Source: GYS-P2D sp964414425
GTDB taxonomy: Bacteria; Bacteroidota; Bacteroidia; Chitinophagales; Saprospiraceae
Direction of reading: 5' to 3'
Assembly (NCBI GenBank): GCA_964414425.1
Contig: CAYPWL010000007.1
Span: forward strand, 33,460-97,459
Length of the DNA stretch: 64,000 bases
Shown: positions 54,502 to 62,795 of the stretch, in pieces
How positions within the stretch are numbered: position 1 is the stretch's first letter
Layout of the letters: the number at the start of each line of letters is the position of its first letter
Position numbers and translations under genes: made by a program
Notes under the pieces: model-generated
The model's input: the letters and a program-made list of their open reading frames with translations, nothing else
Databases searched by the model: none
What the model was told of the DNA's origin: nothing

Positions 54502-55440
54502 TTGAGCAAATCGATATACATATTACTATTACTACTTACTTTAGCATCTTGTCGCGAAGATTTCAATCTGGGTACATCATCAGATGTGCCTGAAAATCTA
54601 AGCTTCGTTAGCGAGATATCCCCTGAATCACCCGTAATAGCAGAATTAGCCAAAACAATCTCCTTGTTAGGCGATCGATCGGATATAGATATTTCGAGAA
54701 CAGAAATAAACTTTAAGGGTACTGATCTCCCTACACTTTTCACAAAAGTCATATATCGAGCTGATGAAGGAAACTTCATCTTACGTAACACAGACTTTAG
54801 AGTTTCTCCGGGAGAGACTTATGAGATCGAGGCGTGGTTACCTGGGACTGATATCGATACGATAAGAGCAATCACTCATGTGCCTGAGCCAATGGGCCTG
54901 ACGAGCGTCTCAATAGGAGATATACGGCTGATTGAATCCGGAGAAGATCAGACTGACTACGAATTTGACCTTAGTCTAACTTTAGAGAGACCGACAGTAC
55001 AACCAGCATATTTTCAGATCATCCCGCAGCGATTAAAATCAACGCTGAGAATAGATCAATCTGCAATTCCACAAATAACTCATTCAAACGAGACCGAAGA
55101 GTTACAGATTGTGTCCATTGATGCTGGTCGAAACGCCTCATCGCGACTTACGCATAGAAGTGGAATCTTCGTTGACTATGCGCTACTATCAGGAGAAGAG
55201 ATAGACCTTACAGTAAGGACTAAAAATCCTCTCATCACTTCTGAAGAAGTGTTACAGATCTTAAATATTGATGTACACACGCTCTCTGAAGAGCTATATA
55301 ACTATCACATCAACTTGCATCAACAGCTGATCAATAGTAGTTCAGATTTCTTCCGACCATCATCTAATTTTACCAACGTAGAAAATGGGGTAGGTGTGTT
55401 AGGATCATTTACCACGAAGACTGTTCAAGTCGATTTATAG
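54502..55440 (+). CDS. DUF4249 outer-membrane lipoprotein
   Basis: The frame is open from an ATG at 54373, but the segment before 54502 has no signal character and an exact -7 element lies inside it. A TTG at 54502 gives 312 residues with a perfect lipoprotein signal (MSKSIYILLLLLTLASC). The mature part has the DUF4249 pattern: strands in VSPGETYEIEAWLPGTD and a C-terminal FTNVENGVGVLGSF motif. Genes of this family are usually paired with TonB receptors, probably as surface lipoproteins that capture substrate. The ATG start is a weaker alternative. Confidence 0.82.
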   Translation: MSKSIYILLLLLTLASCREDFNLGTSSDVPENLSFVSEISPESPVIAELAKTISLLGDRSDIDISRTEINFKGTDLPTLFTKVIYRADEGNFILRNTDFRVSPGETYEIEAWLPGTDIDTIRAITHVPEPMGLTSVSIGDIRLIESGEDQTDYEFDLSLTLERPTVQPAYFQIIPQRLKSTLRIDQSAIPQITHSNETEELQIVSIDAGRNASSRLTHRSGIFVDYALLSGEEIDLTVRTKNPLITSEEVLQILNIDVHTLSEELYNYHINLHQQLINSSSDFFRPSSNFTNVENGVGVLGSFTTKTVQVDL

Positions 55441-55479
55441 AAATTGTTTCTTTCCCTATAGGGGGTTGTAAGGGTTAAG

Positions 55480-55500
55480 AATGTCTTATGAATAGACATT
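55480..55500. promoter_or_regulatory. Inverted repeat upstream of the Crp/Fnr gene
   Basis: AATGTCT (55480-55486) and AGACATT (55494-55500) are perfect inverted arms across 7 bases, ending 7 bases before the ATG at 55508. It is a plausible autoregulatory site. Confidence 0.45.
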
Positions 55501-55507
55501 ATAACTT

Positions 55508-56212
55508 ATGACCACAAATTTACACCAACAAAAACGCGATTTAATACAAGGTAAGTTAAGTGACATTAGCTACTTAAGGAACGCTACAATAGAAGAGCTC
55601 CAGTATATAGCTATGCATACCGAGTCACTTAATTGCTCCAGATTCGAAATTATATTCCATAAAGGAGACGCAAGCGAACACATTTTTCATGTACAATCGG
55701 GCATAGTTAAAGTAAGTGTCCATTCTTATGTGGCTAAGGAAGTCATAAGAGCAATCGTCCATGCTAACATGATCTTTGGACAAGCAAGCTTAAGCGGAGA
55801 GAAAGAAAGAAGTGCCATAGCACAAGTTCTCAACAAAAACACTGAGATTCTTAAAATCTCAAGTGCAGCTCTTAAAAAGATATTTGTCCAGAATGGTGCT
55901 GTTGCATCTGACTTCATGGAAATAATAGGGAATAAGCTTAGAGCGACTGAGTCGAGATTAGAGTCAATAATAGTCGAGGATGCTCGCACAAGAGTAATCA
56001 ACTTCTTAAAAGAGAATGCCATAACTTTTGGGAATAAAGTCGGATTCAATGAGCTATTATTAAAGCATAGTTTCACTCAGCAAGATATTGCAGACTTCAC
56101 AGGTACGTCAAGACAGACTGTAACTACAGTATTGAACGACTTGAAGAGAAGTAACATTATCAGCCTGAATAGGAAGAGAATCTTAATTAGAGATTTCGCC
56201 CAGCTGAGCTAA
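55508..56212 (+). CDS. Crp/Fnr-family transcriptional regulator
   Basis: The 234-residue protein has an N-terminal cyclic-nucleotide-binding-like beta-barrel (about 25-130, IIFHKGDASEHIFHVQSGIVKV) and a long dimer helix. A C-terminal winged helix-turn-helix follows (about 185-230, FTQQDIADFTGTSRQTVTTVLNDLKRSNII). I see no Fnr-type cysteine cluster: the only cysteine noted is C39, so oxygen sensing by an iron-sulphur centre is unlikely. The effector is unknown. It may be autoregulated through the palindrome directly upstream. Confidence 0.92.
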   Translation: MTTNLHQQKRDLIQGKLSDISYLRNATIEELQYIAMHTESLNCSRFEIIFHKGDASEHIFHVQSGIVKVSVHSYVAKEVIRAIVHANMIFGQASLSGEKERSAIAQVLNKNTEILKISSAALKKIFVQNGAVASDFMEIIGNKLRATESRLESIIVEDARTRVINFLKENAITFGNKVGFNELLLKHSFTQQDIADFTGTSRQTVTTVLNDLKRSNIISLNRKRILIRDFAQLS

Positions 56213-56249
56213 AAAGGAAAGACATTTAGTTAATTTTTGAAGTATAAAG

Positions 56250-56285
56250 AGAGCTGTTCTATTATAGGACGGCTCTACTTTTTCT
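56250..56285. terminator. Terminator between the Crp/Fnr and dynamin-like genes
   Basis: AGAGCTGTTCT and AGGACGGCTCT pair with two G-U pairs across an ATTAT loop, followed by a T-run on the plus strand. Confidence 0.75.
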
Positions 56286-56313
56286 ATACTACATCAGAGT
56301 TGAAACGCATTCG

Positions 56314-58047
56314 CTAAGAGTTCTTTTTGATCTTCTCTTTACTACGAGCAATGTTGATGCTCAGTTGAGACAAACGACTGTTGTAATTATTAATCGCTTC
56401 GCCCTCCTTCTCTAAATGGTTGTCAAACTTATTGAAGTTATCATTTATTCGATCCTTGATCCGAGTCACATAAGCCTTAAGGCTATCACTTACCTCTGTT
56501 CTAAATCTACTCTTACCTTTTGCCAACTCCTCGGTAAACTCTCTCAAGATCTTCCTTCTCTTGAACCCCAAGGTGGCTCCAGCAAATAATAAACCTGCTG
56601 TAGTCAGTACACCTCCAGTTATATCGAATACCATCCCATTGGTCACTGCAGCAAGTATGACACCGACTGCCGTAATACCACTTGCGGCAGCAAGATTTGG
56701 CGCTATAGAGTCGGATGTCTTGGCTAATTCATTATCGTAAAAGTTGTCAGTACTCTTTAAGAACTCCGCAAAGGATTGTTGTAGATCCCATAGTACGTTA
56801 GCACGTCGCTCGGCTATATCACTAAATATCTCGTGATCATCTTTGAGTATAGTCTGACTATTACGGAGCTTGAGGTCAACCATCTTACCCATTTGTTGGA
56901 TGCTATCTGCAATATCAACAACCCCTTCATTGAGTTTGTCCTTGAGGACGAAATTTAGATCTCGGTCCAAACCTTCTAAAACTATATTGATCCACTGCTT
57001 GGGGCTATCATTAGAGCCAAACGTAGACTTAAATGACTTGGTAACCATTGAGAAGAATCCCAAGCCTTCCTTTAGTTCTTCAAGCTTCGGTTGCGTTACG
57101 TTGTCATAGGCCGCTATGAGATTTTCGACGAGGATGTCCACCTGCTTCGTTGTCTTAACTTCTTGTTGTGATAAGGTTTCCTTGATATCATTTCTGAATA
57201 GGATATCTGCATCATATTGCGCTTTGCGGATATCAACTCCTTGTTTTAGCTTGTGGTGGATATTCGTGATGGTCTCAAGATTATTTAACTGTTTGAGGAC
57301 AGGAGCTTGGCCTGATAAGAGGTTGTCTTCGATATAAGATCGGAGCTCTCCAAATCCACTCTCGTCATGGTCTCCAGCGATCTCTTGTTTAGCCGATACA
57401 TTAAACACCTTCGGATCCTTGATCCCTTTCTTGATAGCATGATCTCTTACGCCTCGATTATTGATGCTGAGATCATCCAACTCCATTAAATCTTTTTGCT
57501 GTAGCACGAAGATTACCTTCTTCCACCAGTCCTCATTGATATAATCGAAAAAACGCCATGAGGACTCTCTATACGGGTTCTTGGCTTCAAATACGAATAC
57601 GATTAGGTCCGCCGCAGGAACAAACCGCTCAGTAATCTCCTGATGATGGTCTACTATGGTATTCGTACCAGGAGTATCCACTATAGAGATTTCTTTTAGG
57701 ATCTCAACCGGTTGGTAGATCTTTTTGAGATATTGGTTGACGATTACTTCACTCTCTTCATCACCATAGGTGATTTCTTGTATGGTATCCGTCATTGGAG
57801 ACGGGGCGACCTTACAGATTTCTTTACCGGTTTTTAGCAATGCGTTGATGAAGCTACTCTTACCAGCTTTAACCTCACCGACTATAACAAAGAGATATGG
57901 ATCCTTGATATGTTGTCTGAGATCATCGGTCGTCTCAATAAGCTCTTGATGGCCTATATCGTCTGTAAGTGCATGAAGATTGTCAGCAATCTGCGCTACT
58001 TCATCCTTGATGATTTCTATGGAGGGTTTGTTTTGTTTTTGGAACAT
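56314..58047 (-). CDS. Dynamin-like GTPase
   Basis: The 577-residue protein has G1 at 57-65 (GEVKAGKSS), a switch threonine in SPMTDTIQEITYG, G3 at 124-127 (DTPG) and a G4-like QKDL at 184-187. Helical regions predicted as a stalk follow. A glycine/alanine-rich hydrophobic hairpin near 460-510 (AAASGITAVGVILAAVTNG and GGVLTTAGLLFAGATLGF) resembles the membrane paddle of bacterial dynamins. It is likely a membrane-remodelling or membrane-repair GTPase. It starts 5 bases after the WbqC-family gene, with which it forms an operon. Confidence 0.88.
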   Translation of the reverse strand: MFQKQNKPSIEIIKDEVAQIADNLHALTDDIGHQELIETTDDLRQHIKDPYLFVIVGEVKAGKSSFINALLKTGKEICKVAPSPMTDTIQEITYGDEESEVIVNQYLKKIYQPVEILKEISIVDTPGTNTIVDHHQEITERFVPAADLIVFVFEAKNPYRESSWRFFDYINEDWWKKVIFVLQQKDLMELDDLSINNRGVRDHAIKKGIKDPKVFNVSAKQEIAGDHDESGFGELRSYIEDNLLSGQAPVLKQLNNLETITNIHHKLKQGVDIRKAQYDADILFRNDIKETLSQQEVKTTKQVDILVENLIAAYDNVTQPKLEELKEGLGFFSMVTKSFKSTFGSNDSPKQWINIVLEGLDRDLNFVLKDKLNEGVVDIADSIQQMGKMVDLKLRNSQTILKDDHEIFSDIAERRANVLWDLQQSFAEFLKSTDNFYDNELAKTSDSIAPNLAAASGITAVGVILAAVTNGMVFDITGGVLTTAGLLFAGATLGFKRRKILREFTEELAKGKSRFRTEVSDSLKAYVTRIKDRINDNFNKFDNHLEKEGEAINNYNSRLSQLSINIARSKEKIKKNS

Positions 58048-58052
58048 TTGCT

Positions 58053-58673
58053 TTATATCTGCTTAAGATAGACTATTGTCTCGGGCCCACAACTGAATAA
58101 TATATCAATCACGCTCAAACCTCCACAAAATGGATGGCGCTCCTCATGAACTTGTGGGTATACTATATGATCTTGAGACGAAAAATACGACTCACTGGGT
58201 ACAAATTTATTTCTTAAATCAATAACTTCTGGATCAACTGCTGTCTCATATGTAGAGCTTTGCATGATGTCAGCACTAACTCCAATCCCATCAAGTATCC
58301 AGGACAAAACATGCATATTTAAATGGAACAATGAGTGATGATCTTTCCTTACTGCATCAAGCAAACCATCGATGTAATCCAGATAATATGGAGCACTACC
58401 GTAATTGGTGCGCAGTACTTTGGTTAGATGCAGAACCCAATCGTCTTCTTGAATTGTTTTTACTTCACTGATTTTACATTGCTGATTTTTGCCTTTTTGT
58501 AAGGGTATAGAGAAGAGCTCCCGACCTTGAGCAGTTTTGAGATACATTCGGTTTCTGAATGATCTCTTTTGATAGTGCTCGTGAGCTTCCAAAACTACCG
58601 TATCATTGCTAGCCATCGCTGCCACTACGGGTATGGGGGGGCAAAACATGGACTCAATCAAAATCATACACAA
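58053..58673 (-). CDS. WbqC-family protein
   Basis: The 206-residue product carries the WbqC pattern: EAHEHYQKRSFRNRMYLKTAQGRELFSIPLQKGKNQ followed by LHLTKVLRTNYGSAPYYLDYIDGL. WbqC-like proteins occur in O-antigen and other polysaccharide loci but also stand alone in Bacteroidota; their activity is not settled. Several methionines near the start (58673, 58667 and 58649) leave the exact start open. It precedes the dynamin-like gene by 5 bases and is divergent from the glycosyltransferase gene with 9 bases between them. Confidence 0.85.
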   Translation of the reverse strand: MCMILIESMFCPPIPVVAAMASNDTVVLEAHEHYQKRSFRNRMYLKTAQGRELFSIPLQKGKNQQCKISEVKTIQEDDWVLHLTKVLRTNYGSAPYYLDYIDGLLDAVRKDHHSLFHLNMHVLSWILDGIGVSADIMQSSTYETAVDPEVIDLRNKFVPSESYFSSQDHIVYPQVHEERHPFCGGLSVIDILFSCGPETIVYLKQI

Positions 58674-58682
58674 GTATAACTA

Positions 58683-59915
58683 ATGTCGATAATTGCTGAG
58701 CGGATAAAATATCTTCCTGACATGCTGCAAGCATATGCATGGGTTGAGTATGATAATCAATATGGACTAATAGTGATCATCCCTGCATCTAATGAGTCCG
58801 ATCTGCTCTCAACTATACGATCACTCGAGGAATGCAATTATGACAAGGATTATGCGGTGATCATCTTGATCAATCAGTCCGAACAGGCAAGTGATGAGCA
58901 ACGTATGGTGAACAAGACGTCGTTTGATCAGATCTCGAAGTATGAATCTAAGAATAGTCATCTAAACTTGTATGTGTATTATGTAGTCGACATCGATACC
59001 AAGAAGGCAGGAGTAGGGCTGGGGCGTAGATTAGCTATGGATCAAGCAGTTTTTATGGCAGCAGATGATGAGACTCCTATCATTAATCTTGATGCAGACT
59101 GTACAGTTAACAAGGAGTATCTATCAGCAATCTACCTATATGCACATGATCACCCTAAAGTTGAGTTGATTAATATCCACTATGAGCATCCGTATGATCA
59201 TGAGCCAATCGTACAATACGAGTTACACCTAAGATACTTCATAGAGGTACAGCGGTTGCTCCAGCTGCCATATGCGTTTCATACTGTGGGCAGTTCCTTT
59301 GCTGTTAGAGCAGGCGCTTATGTACAAGTGGGACGTATGAACTTACGTAAAGCAGGAGAGGATTTTTATTTCATCCATAAGTTCACCAAGAAAGGTACTA
59401 TTGGCGAGTGCTTTGAGGCTATCGTTATACCATCATCGAGATCTTCGGATCGTGTGCCTTTTGGTACAGGCCGGGCAATGATGCAGATGGAAGGGGAGGG
59501 GAATTATAAAACCTATAATCTTCTATCATTTATAGCATTGAGACCTTTACTTAATTCAGTCGCATCGATGTACAAGGCTAATCAAGATCAATTGAAACTT
59601 CTGCTTTATGAGATTCCAGGTGCCGCACGAGATTATTTTCAGTCTGTCAATTTCAGTGACACGATACAAAAGCTCAGTAACAATGTCAAAACTATTGCGA
59701 CATTCGAAAAAGCATTTTATCAATGGTTCGATGCGTTCAAGTTGATGAAATATCTCCATTTCATGAGAGATCATGGATATGACGATCAACTCGTAGTAAC
59801 GGAGGCAGCTGAACTTCTGACGATGTTACAACATGATAAGCCTGAAACGAGCAGCGAGCTATTGAATCTATGTAGAAGTATACAAAGTGGAAAGGTTAAT
59901 GCAAAGCCGCCTTGA
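58683..59915 (+). CDS. Glycosyltransferase family 2-like protein
   Basis: The 410-residue protein has a GT-A type N-terminal region with VIIPASNESDLLSTIRSLEECNYD, and a DxD-like motif in NLDADCTVN. A large C-terminal extension (about 240-410) has no recognised domain. The motif AGEDFYFIHKFTKKG resembles the acidic substrate segment of family 2 enzymes. It lacks transmembrane helices, so it is probably a cytoplasmic or membrane-peripheral transferase. It is divergent from WbqC by 9 bases and overlaps the convergent miaE-like gene by 20 bases. Confidence 0.82.
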   Translation: MSIIAERIKYLPDMLQAYAWVEYDNQYGLIVIIPASNESDLLSTIRSLEECNYDKDYAVIILINQSEQASDEQRMVNKTSFDQISKYESKNSHLNLYVYYVVDIDTKKAGVGLGRRLAMDQAVFMAADDETPIINLDADCTVNKEYLSAIYLYAHDHPKVELINIHYEHPYDHEPIVQYELHLRYFIEVQRLLQLPYAFHTVGSSFAVRAGAYVQVGRMNLRKAGEDFYFIHKFTKKGTIGECFEAIVIPSSRSSDRVPFGTGRAMMQMEGEGNYKTYNLLSFIALRPLLNSVASMYKANQDQLKLLLYEIPGAARDYFQSVNFSDTIQKLSNNVKTIATFEKAFYQWFDAFKLMKYLHFMRDHGYDDQLVVTEAAELLTMLQHDKPETSSELLNLCRSIQSGKVNAKPP

Positions 59916-60480
59916 TCTCTAATGATTGAATTGCTTCAGCTTCTCTATCCATCCACCAGTCTAAGCGCTTATAGACTTGATCTTCTTCAAAGTAGTGCAG
60001 GGCCATCTTGACGAATATATGCCCATGCTTGGCTTCAGATGTCCATAGAGTCTTATAGAATGATTGAAGATCAGGTTCTTCCTGCGCTTCGGCGACTATT
60101 CTAAATCGCTCAGCTCCACGGGTTTCTACAGCAGATGCGATCAATAAGCGGTCCATGAATCGTTCATTACGACCTGAGTGACACTGTTTGATCAATTGTG
60201 AGACATAAACATCTTCACCGATAGAGTGGCGGAGCGATATCCCTCTTGTTCTCATGAGTTTGTACACTTGTTCGAAGTGCTCAAGTTCTTCGATCCCGGT
60301 TTCGATGAGCTCAGGTATAATCTCATTTCGGTCTGGATACTTAGCAACGAAGCTCATTGCCATAGCAGAAGCTTTGCGCTCGCAGTCAGCATGGTCTTGT
60401 AAAAATGAGTCAAAATCATTCATTACAGCATGTAGCCACTCTTGTGAGCTGTCTACTTTGAGATCTAAATTTAGCTTCAT
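59896..60480 (-). CDS. miaE: tRNA-(ms2io6A)-hydroxylase, MiaE-like
   Basis: MiaE hydroxylates the isopentenyl group of ms2i6A at tRNA position 37 using a non-haem di-iron centre. The 194-residue protein has the four-helix ferritin-like ligand pattern: DHADCERKASAMAMSFV, IEELEHFEQVYKLM, ASAVETRGAERFRIVAEA and WTSEAKHGHIFVKMALHYF. It overlaps the glycosyltransferase gene by 20 bases, tail to tail. Confidence 0.88.
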   Translation of the reverse strand: MKLNLDLKVDSSQEWLHAVMNDFDSFLQDHADCERKASAMAMSFVAKYPDRNEIIPELIETGIEELEHFEQVYKLMRTRGISLRHSIGEDVYVSQLIKQCHSGRNERFMDRLLIASAVETRGAERFRIVAEAQEEPDLQSFYKTLWTSEAKHGHIFVKMALHYFEEDQVYKRLDWWMDREAEAIQSLEIKAALH

Positions 60481-60573
60481 GCTGATAATTATAGTACAAT
60501 TACTCTTTTGGCACGGTAGTTGAAATGTATAGAGTAATTCGTTTTCATCTTAAGAGAATTAATAAGGTTATAT

Positions 60574-60606
60574 GGTGCTGTTTAAAGAAACAGTACCATT
60601 TTTTTT
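60574..60606 (+). terminator. Orphan plus-strand terminator-like hairpin
   Basis: GGTGCTGTTT and AAACAGTACC pair (one G-U) across an AAAG loop and are followed by ATTTTTTTTT. The closest upstream plus-strand gene ends 650 bases away, with a minus-strand gene between, so it may end a small RNA or antisense transcript. The 136-bp gap around it holds nothing else I recognise. Confidence 0.5.
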
Positions 60607-60616
60607 TGCCCCTATG

Positions 60617-60760
60617 TTATTTAACCATGTTAAAGTAGACAAAGGCCAGTACTAAAAAGACGAGCGTAATACCTATTGCCCAATACAGCATACGCTTCTC
60701 TTCTTCTTGATTCTTCTTTTCGATCATCTGTTGCTTGCGGCTCTTGCGTTTCTTCGCCAT
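60617..60760 (-). CDS. Small single-span membrane protein (47 residues)
   Basis: This frame encodes 47 residues: a very basic, polar N-terminus (MAKKRKSRKQQMIEKKNQEEEKRM) and one transmembrane helix (about 26-43, YWAIGITLVFLVLAFVYF), ending NMVK. The basic-then-hydrophobic plan, an ATG start, and its position 38 bases from the PIF1-like gene stop on the same strand make it a credible real gene. No named family is recognised. The orphan hairpin just beyond its stop is oriented the other way. Confidence 0.65.
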   Translation of the reverse strand: MAKKRKSRKQQMIEKKNQEEEKRMLYWAIGITLVFLVLAFVYFNMVK

Positions 60761-60798
60761 TAGTGTTGTTTTTCGTTAGAGAGTCTAATATATAAATC

Positions 60799-62094
60799 TC
60801 ATCTCCAATAATTATAAAAATCTGTTACCCGATCATCAACTAATATGTCACTCTGTTTTAGCGGACTTTTAAGTTGCACGCCTTCGAGGTGAGTACATCT
60901 ACTTAAGGCCACATAAGTTTGACCATATTCAAATGCCCCTCGTCCCATATCTATGTACACTCTATTGAAGGTCTTACCTTGGCTCTTATGTATGGTCATT
61001 GCCCAAGCTAACTTGAGAGGCCACTGATCGAACGTACCGATTATTGTAGCTTCTATCCGGTTCTTAGACTCGTGCCATTCATATTTGATCATCTCCCAGG
61101 TCTGCTTTTCAAGTTCTATTCGATTCGGTTTTTCATCATCGCCGTAGATTTCTACAGTGATATGCTGCTCTGACAAACTGATGATCTTTCCAATGGAGCC
61201 ATTGACGAAGCGTCTGTTTGGATCATTTCGGACCATCATGACCTGTGCACCATTTTTGAGTATTAGGTTGAGATCAGTAGGGTAGACACGTGGATCAAAT
61301 CGTCCATTGACTTTAGCCGTATAAGTGATGCTTGGGAGATCGATTTTATTCAATTCAAGGGCGTTGATCTTTCTAACTATGTCATTGCGAGTAGTAAGTG
61401 TTATGCTTCCTTCGAGGATTTCTTCGCGATCTGTAACTCGCTCATTGATGGCCTCCAGATCATCGAAGTCCATTTGTTTGGTGCGTATAACATCGAGAAG
61501 ATTGATAAAGTGGCGCTCGTTTTGACGATATACTTTAGTGAGCTCTATTGTCTCCATCTGTTGGGATATCTCCTGATAGATATGGGATGAAAAGAAGTAG
61601 GGTGTGCCATACTTATCTCTGAGATATTGGCGCTCAAACTGTGATGCAACCACTGGTGGTAATTGATAGAGATCTCCAAAGAGTATGATGCGAACACCTC
61701 CAAAAGGCTCATCGATATCCCTGTTCAGTCTAAGGTGATAATCTAATATATCAAAGAGGTCCGCCCGCACCATAGATATCTCATCGATGATGAGTATCTC
61801 GAGCTTCTGATATAGTCTGCGATCACGAGCACGATGGATGTCATGAGGTTCTAACAATCGTGGGGGAATCTTAAAGAAGGAGTGTATCGTCTGTCCTCGT
61901 ACATTGAGTGCGGCCACACCTGTAGGAGCAACTACTGCAATCCGCTTGCGACTTGTATTTCGAAATAATGATAGTAAGGTTGACTTACCTGTACCTGCCT
62001 TACCTGAGATAAACACATGCTGTTTACTATGCTCAAGCTGGTTGAGCGCATAAGTTAATTCATGATGTAAGACAAGCGGTTCCTTTCTGATCAT
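60799..62094 (-). CDS. PIF1-like DNA helicase (AAA/UvrD-type)
   Basis: The 431-residue protein has Walker A at 31-39 (GKAGTGKST), motif Ia (AVVAPTGVAALNVRGQTIHSFF), Walker B/motif II (LIIDEISMV), motif III (LFGDLYQLPPV), motif V/VI (LAWAMTIHKSQGKTFNRVYIDMG, YVALSRCT). These are the motifs of PIF1 superfamily 1 helicases that unwind DNA 5' to 3' and resolve G-quadruplexes or R-loops. A gene for the 47-residue membrane protein follows it; a strong terminator lies upstream of its start. Confidence 0.9.
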   Translation of the reverse strand: MIRKEPLVLHHELTYALNQLEHSKQHVFISGKAGTGKSTLLSLFRNTSRKRIAVVAPTGVAALNVRGQTIHSFFKIPPRLLEPHDIHRARDRRLYQKLEILIIDEISMVRADLFDILDYHLRLNRDIDEPFGGVRIILFGDLYQLPPVVASQFERQYLRDKYGTPYFFSSHIYQEISQQMETIELTKVYRQNERHFINLLDVIRTKQMDFDDLEAINERVTDREEILEGSITLTTRNDIVRKINALELNKIDLPSITYTAKVNGRFDPRVYPTDLNLILKNGAQVMMVRNDPNRRFVNGSIGKIISLSEQHITVEIYGDDEKPNRIELEKQTWEMIKYEWHESKNRIEATIIGTFDQWPLKLAWAMTIHKSQGKTFNRVYIDMGRGAFEYGQTYVALSRCTHLEGVQLKSPLKQSDILVDDRVTDFYNYWR

Positions 62095-62146
62095 AATATC
62101 AAGGCGATCTTCTTTTCACAAGTAAGGCTTCACAAGTATATCAAAT

Positions 62147-62178
62147 AAAAAAGGCAGTCTGAATAGACTGCCTTTTTT
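62147..62178. terminator. Bidirectional terminator upstream of the PIF1-like gene
   Basis: AAAAAAGGCAGTCT and AGACTGCCTTTTTT pair perfectly across a GAAT loop. No plus-strand gene ends here; on the minus strand it would stop transcription arriving from the accessory edge. Confidence 0.85.
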
Positions 62179-62409
62179 GAGCGGAGGAGGAGGAAGCAAT
62201 TTGTTAGTCTATTTGAGCCTAATAAGTGACATAATAATCTAATAATCAATTTAGTACATATTGCTTCAAACTAACCTGCGTTAATCCGAATTAGAGATTT
62301 CTGTAATGATTTATTCAACAAAATCTCATGCGATGATCAAGTTCAAGCTCTACTTAACAACACCTAAAGAAAAAAATTCTCTATTAGTCGCTAAAGGCTA
62401 TTACAAGGG

Positions 62410-62464
62410 TAAATGTATCGTTATAACTACTAAGGTTAACATCCCTACAAAATACTGGACACAG
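62410..62464 (+). repeat. Left copy of a 55-bp exact duplication flanking the assembly gap
   Basis: These 55 bases, up to the gap, are repeated without a mismatch at 62565-62619 directly after it. The length equals a common de Bruijn assembler k-mer, so this is read as two overlapping contig ends, not a biological repeat. Confidence 0.9.
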
Positions 62465-62564
62465 NNNNNNNNNNNNNNNNNNNNNNNNNNNNNNNNNNNN
62501 NNNNNNNNNNNNNNNNNNNNNNNNNNNNNNNNNNNNNNNNNNNNNNNNNNNNNNNNNNNNNNNN
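62465..62564. other. Scaffold gap of exactly 100 N
   Basis: Positions 62465-62564 are all N, the conventional placeholder for a gap of unknown size. The flanking 55-bp overlap suggests the true gap length is negative (contigs overlap). Confidence 0.95.
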
Positions 62565-62619
62565 TAAATGTATCGTTATAACTACTAAGGTTAACATCCC
62601 TACAAAATACTGGACACAG
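62565..62619 (+). repeat. Right copy of the 55-bp duplication flanking the assembly gap
   Basis: Identical to 62410-62464. Joining the two copies restores one continuous reading frame in the integrase remnant. Confidence 0.9.
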
Positions 62620-62795
62620 AAGACACAGCATCTTTCTGATAATGCTGAATTCAAAGATCGAGATATAGTCCTTAAGAAACTCAATATTTTTCATGCCAAG
62701 CTCAATCAAACCAATCGGTTTTTCATTGATAAGGAGGAAGAGTTAACCTCTAGGAATTTCAAATCTGTATTTAATGAAGAGAGCAAAGTCTCTTA

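Noticed and set aside
60526..60636. Plus-strand 36-residue frame across the orphan hairpin
   Set aside because: It runs through the terminator and antisense to the 47-residue gene, with no supporting composition or motif.
62465..62619. A true 55-bp direct repeat or att site beside the integrase remnant
   Set aside because: The copies abut a 100-N gap, match perfectly over an assembler k-mer length, and their removal restores the reading frame; an assembly cause is simpler.
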